Source of the DNA: Oceanihabitans sp. IOP_32
Lineage (GTDB): Bacteria; Bacteroidota; Bacteroidia; Flavobacteriales; Flavobacteriaceae
Length of the DNA stretch: 64,000 nucleotides
Reading direction: 5' to 3'
Assembly: GCF_009498295.1 (NCBI RefSeq)
Contig: NZ_CP040813.1
Location: 2,053,001-2,117,000 of the forward strand
The position numbers and the translations under genes are program-made. How positions within the stretch are numbered: the first letter of the stretch is position 1; every line of letters begins with the position of its first letter. Of the stretch, positions 61,628-64,000 are shown in pieces. The notes beneath the pieces were generated by a model. It saw nothing but the letters and a program-made list of their open reading frames with translations. It was not told where the DNA came from and made no database searches.

Positions 61628-62830
61628 TTAGAAATTACTGTAAGTGCCAGTACCGATATTAAAAGTTAGCGAAAAGCGCAAGGTGTTTTCTAAGGGGCTT
61701 TGCACTTTTGAAGTGGAAAATAAGTAAGAAAAATCTATAGTCATAGCTTCGTACTTAAATCCAGCACCTAGAGCTAAAAATTTTCGAGCACCTTTATCTT
61801 CATTTTCGTTAAAATACCCCCCTCTAAAAGCGAAAGCGTCTTGATAAACATACTCGGCACCTAAGGCCCAAGTAAATTCTTTAAGCTCTTCACTAAACCC
61901 ATCAGGAGCATCTGTAAAAGACTGAAACATACCAGATAAAAAGTTTACATCGGGGTCTTTGCCTTTAACAATTATAGTGGATTCGTTACCATCTTGGATT
62001 TGGTTGTTATTGAGATCTACAAAGCCATAAATAGGCGGTGTGGGCACTAATAATTTTCCAATTTCTGCTGTTACTGCCAATTTATTTTTGGGGTTAAATA
62101 TAAAGTCGAACCCGCCTCCTAAGCGCAGCAATGTGGGTTGAAAATTGTCTTGTCCACCCTCGTCATAAGAAAATTTAGGTCCCATATTTTGTAAAGCAAA
62201 ACCTGCTCTCCAGCGGCCATCAAAATTGTTGTAGGTTTTTATGTTGCTCTGATAAAAACCTGAAACATCTACACCAAAGGTGCTTGCTGCCGCGGTGTCA
62301 TTGCTGCCTGTGTCAAGTTTTAGATCGGAGCGTAAATAGCGCATCGCTACAGATAGGGCAAACTTATCGCTTAAACGCAAGGCGTACGAGGCATCAATAG
62401 TTAATTCATTTGGTCTTTGAATTAGGGATTGTGAAAATTCATCTTGCACAAATTCTATATCACCTAAGGAAAAGTACTTAAAGCTTGCCGCAAATGCGCT
62501 ACGTTCGTCCAAACGATTAAAATAAGTAACATTGCCTAAAAATACATCATTCACCAATTTGTTTAGATATGGAGTGTAACTCACGGCTACTCCCGATTTC
62601 GTGCTAGAGAAAGCATATTTTGCAGAATTCCATTGCTGGGAAAACGCATCTGCCGAGGTTGCAACGCCCATATCGCCCATCGAGGCAGCTCTCGCATCGG
62701 GTGCAATTAATACAAAAGGCACACCTGTGGTGATGACTCTTCGCTCTTGATTATCGAAAACGATGGCTTCTTGAGCATTTGTTTTTAGTAGGATAACAAA
62801 TAATAATAATAGCAATATTTTATTCTTCAT
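61628..62830 (-). CDS. porV: type IX secretion system outer-membrane protein PorV
   Basis: Outer-membrane beta-barrel of 400 residues. Signal peptide (LLLLLFVILLKTNAQ), then the PorV-specific start VITTGVPFVLIAPDARAASM, GDMGVATSADAFSQQWNSAK, followed by a 14-strand barrel ending in a Phe (GTYSNF). PorV (LptO) binds cargo at the outer membrane, helps transfer it from the Sov translocon to the attachment complex, and is needed for many secreted proteins. Its usual neighbour porU, the C-terminal signal peptidase, is not upstream in this window. Confidence 0.95.
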   Translation of the reverse strand: MKNKILLLLLFVILLKTNAQEAIVFDNQERRVITTGVPFVLIAPDARAASMGDMGVATSADAFSQQWNSAKYAFSSTKSGVAVSYTPYLNKLVNDVFLGNVTYFNRLDERSAFAASFKYFSLGDIEFVQDEFSQSLIQRPNELTIDASYALRLSDKFALSVAMRYLRSDLKLDTGSNDTAAASTFGVDVSGFYQSNIKTYNNFDGRWRAGFALQNMGPKFSYDEGGQDNFQPTLLRLGGGFDFIFNPKNKLAVTAEIGKLLVPTPPIYGFVDLNNNQIQDGNESTIIVKGKDPDVNFLSGMFQSFTDAPDGFSEELKEFTWALGAEYVYQDAFAFRGGYFNENEDKGARKFLALGAGFKYEAMTIDFSYLFSTSKVQSPLENTLRFSLTFNIGTGTYSNF

Positions 62831-63520
62831 GAGCCATATTGTTTCAACAAATATAATTTTTATTTTAAGACTTTTTAGTAAACTTTAAAAGTTGTTAAGG
62901 TCTTCTGTGGAGATATTCAGCTTCAATAAGTTGTAATAATTAGTGGTAAGACACTTTTTTTTGACGACTTCATTGTTCGTTTCTATTTGGTTTTGTCGAT
63001 AGCGCAATAGGTGCTTTCGTGTTCTTTTAAAACAGTTCATTGTTATACTAACGTTTATAAAAGTTGTCTATTGCAATACCGTATTGTTCGTATTCATTCT
63101 AAAATTCTTGAGTGACTTGAGTTTATGATTTGTATTCATTTCCTAAAAGTGGTCTGTGGCCTTTATAATGGTAAATTTTTAGATTCAATCATGTTTATCT
63201 CACAACAAAGTTGTCGATTGAAACTAATTTTTAGGTTTAGCGCTATATAAACATTGGCTTTAAAACTAAACTTATGGAGTAGTTTGTAAGACGGCTAAAT
63301 TTTTATCCTGTTTCCATAAAAATAGTAATAAATTTGTAAAAAACACGTTTATAAACAACCGTATGGTCTTAATGAAACGGTTAAATTATCGTTGTAATGC
63401 TTAAAAAACAAGACGAAATACATGTTTTTTTGGTTAAAATGTAAAAAACTAGTTGTCATATTCGGTTAAATCATTATATTGCATCACCAAATTATTATCA
63501 GCTTACGTAAACGAATAACT
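62831..63520. other. intergenic region where porU is expected
   Basis: These about 690 bp lie between divergent porV (minus) and gldJ (plus). No long frame exists. A 51-residue frame (62885-63040, minus; MNCFKRTRKHLLRYRQNQIE start, ends EDLNNF) is the best coding candidate but is weak. The -1 neighbouring minus frame reads protein-like text broken by several stops. Perhaps decayed coding sequence. It must also hold promoters for porV and gldJ, which I could not place. Confidence 0.4.
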
Positions 63521-64000
63521 ATGAAAAAAATTTTAGCACTAAGGGTTATGGTAGTTTTAATGCTATTTTTAACCGTTATGGGTTGTAATAAATCTTCCAG
63601 CTCGAAGAACAGCTCTAGAGCCACAGGATGGCAGATTAACGACAGGCAAGGAGGTTTTCAATACAATACTAGTTTTAAAGAACAAGAAACTGGTCCAGGT
63701 TTGGTTTTTATCGAAGGTGGTACATTCACTAAAGGAAAAGTTCAGGATGATGTTATGCACGATTGGAATAATACGCCGTCGCAGCAGCATGTTCAATCTT
63801 TTTACATGGATGAGACCGAGGTTACCAATGTGATGTATCTGGAATATTTGGATTGGATTAAACGTGTTTATCCACCATCAAACGACAATTTTAGAGCGAT
63901 TTATCACGGTGCCTTACCAGATACTTTAGTTTGGAGAAACCGTTTAGGTTATAATGAAATTTTAACCGAAAACTATTTGCGTCATCCAGGTTATGCTGAG
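63521..64000 (+). CDS. gldJ: gliding motility lipoprotein GldJ (3' end outside window)
   Basis: The first 160 residues of a lipoprotein, starting MKKILALRVMVVLMLFL with lipobox TVMGCNKS. The visible part includes the start of a formylglycine-generating-enzyme-like (FGE-sulfatase) domain: LVFIEGGTFTKGKVQDDVMH and YMDETEVTNVMYLEYLDWIK, typical of GldJ and GldK. Location next to porV favours GldJ. It is needed for gliding and stabilises the GldK/GldN ring of the type IX secretion motor. Truncated only by the window edge. Confidence 0.88.
   Translation, partial: MKKILALRVMVVLMLFLTVMGCNKSSSSKNSSRATGWQINDRQGGFQYNTSFKEQETGPGLVFIEGGTFTKGKVQDDVMHDWNNTPSQQHVQSFYMDETEVTNVMYLEYLDWIKRVYPPSNDNFRAIYHGALPDTLVWRNRLGYNEILTENYLRHPGYAE

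Noticed and set aside
62885-63040. 51-residue minus-strand gene before porV
   Set aside because: Best frame in the gap but short, basic, without a family match; kept as a note, not as a gene.

Overview
The window comes from a member of the Flavobacteriia (Bacteroidota), most likely a marine-type Flavobacteriaceae. The evidence is the type IX secretion and gliding genes (porV, gldJ), two SusC/SusD pairs, AT-rich DNA, and promoters of the Bacteroidota TAnnTTTG type. It splits at about 37.1 kb. The left side is the right-hand part of a mobile, metal-resistance integrative element. The right side is ordinary chromosome.

Element, 1 to about 37,093. The right boundary is a 58-bp copy of the 3' half of a tRNA-Leu(TAG) gene (37036-37093) without its 5' half. 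It lies beside a tyrosine integrase (35586-36800, minus) and paired direct repeats that look like integrase arm sites. The intact tRNA and the left end must lie left of this window. The cargo runs almost entirely on the plus strand. (a) Copper/silver block, 2-13517: CusA-type RND pump, TolC, a multicopper oxidase with a C-terminal beta-barrel, DUF302, two DUF3347 proteins around a haem-binding protein, a structured non-coding stretch, PepSY, DUF305 and a CusB adaptor carrying a third DUF3347 domain. (b) HMA-AraC regulator, GDCCVxC protein and His-rich secreted protein, 13530-14757. (c) CzcA-TolC fusion, CzcB adaptor and PII-like protein, 14876-21016. (d) Fur, STAS, P1B-4 ATPase, Fur, APC permease and a second, frameshifted STAS gene, 21032-26844. 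(e) P1B-2 ATPase, P1B-1 CopA, an HMA chaperone and an M90 peptidase, 27881-33688. Together these cover Cu(I)/Ag and divalent Zn/Cd/Co export at the inner membrane (three P1B ATPase classes) and across the envelope (two RND systems), plus periplasmic oxidation and buffering. Three tiny Arg/Lys-rich single-pass membrane proteins sit next to metal-transport genes. Beside the integrase, on the opposite strand, is a two-gene cassette (33806-35533): a PD-(D/E)XK-type nuclease and an unrecognised helical partner. It is a candidate undescribed defence or mobility module.

Chromosome, about 37,094 to 64,000. A putative porin is followed by a SusC/SusD/zinc-metallohydrolase lipoprotein/DUF4302 nutrient-uptake operon on the minus strand, whose SusC has an in-frame TGA. 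A divergent, intact SusC/SusD pair follows. Then come rnhB, a large lipoprotein, a nucleoid-associated protein, an SDR and M28 peptidase pair, the pyruvate dehydrogenase genes pdhA-pdhC, cdd, porV, and the start of gldJ at the right edge. porU, usually between porV and gldJ in this group, is not there. A dispersed repeat of about 200-270 bp occurs at 37.3 and 55.3 kb.

All calls are from reading the sequence and recalling family signatures. No database search was run.
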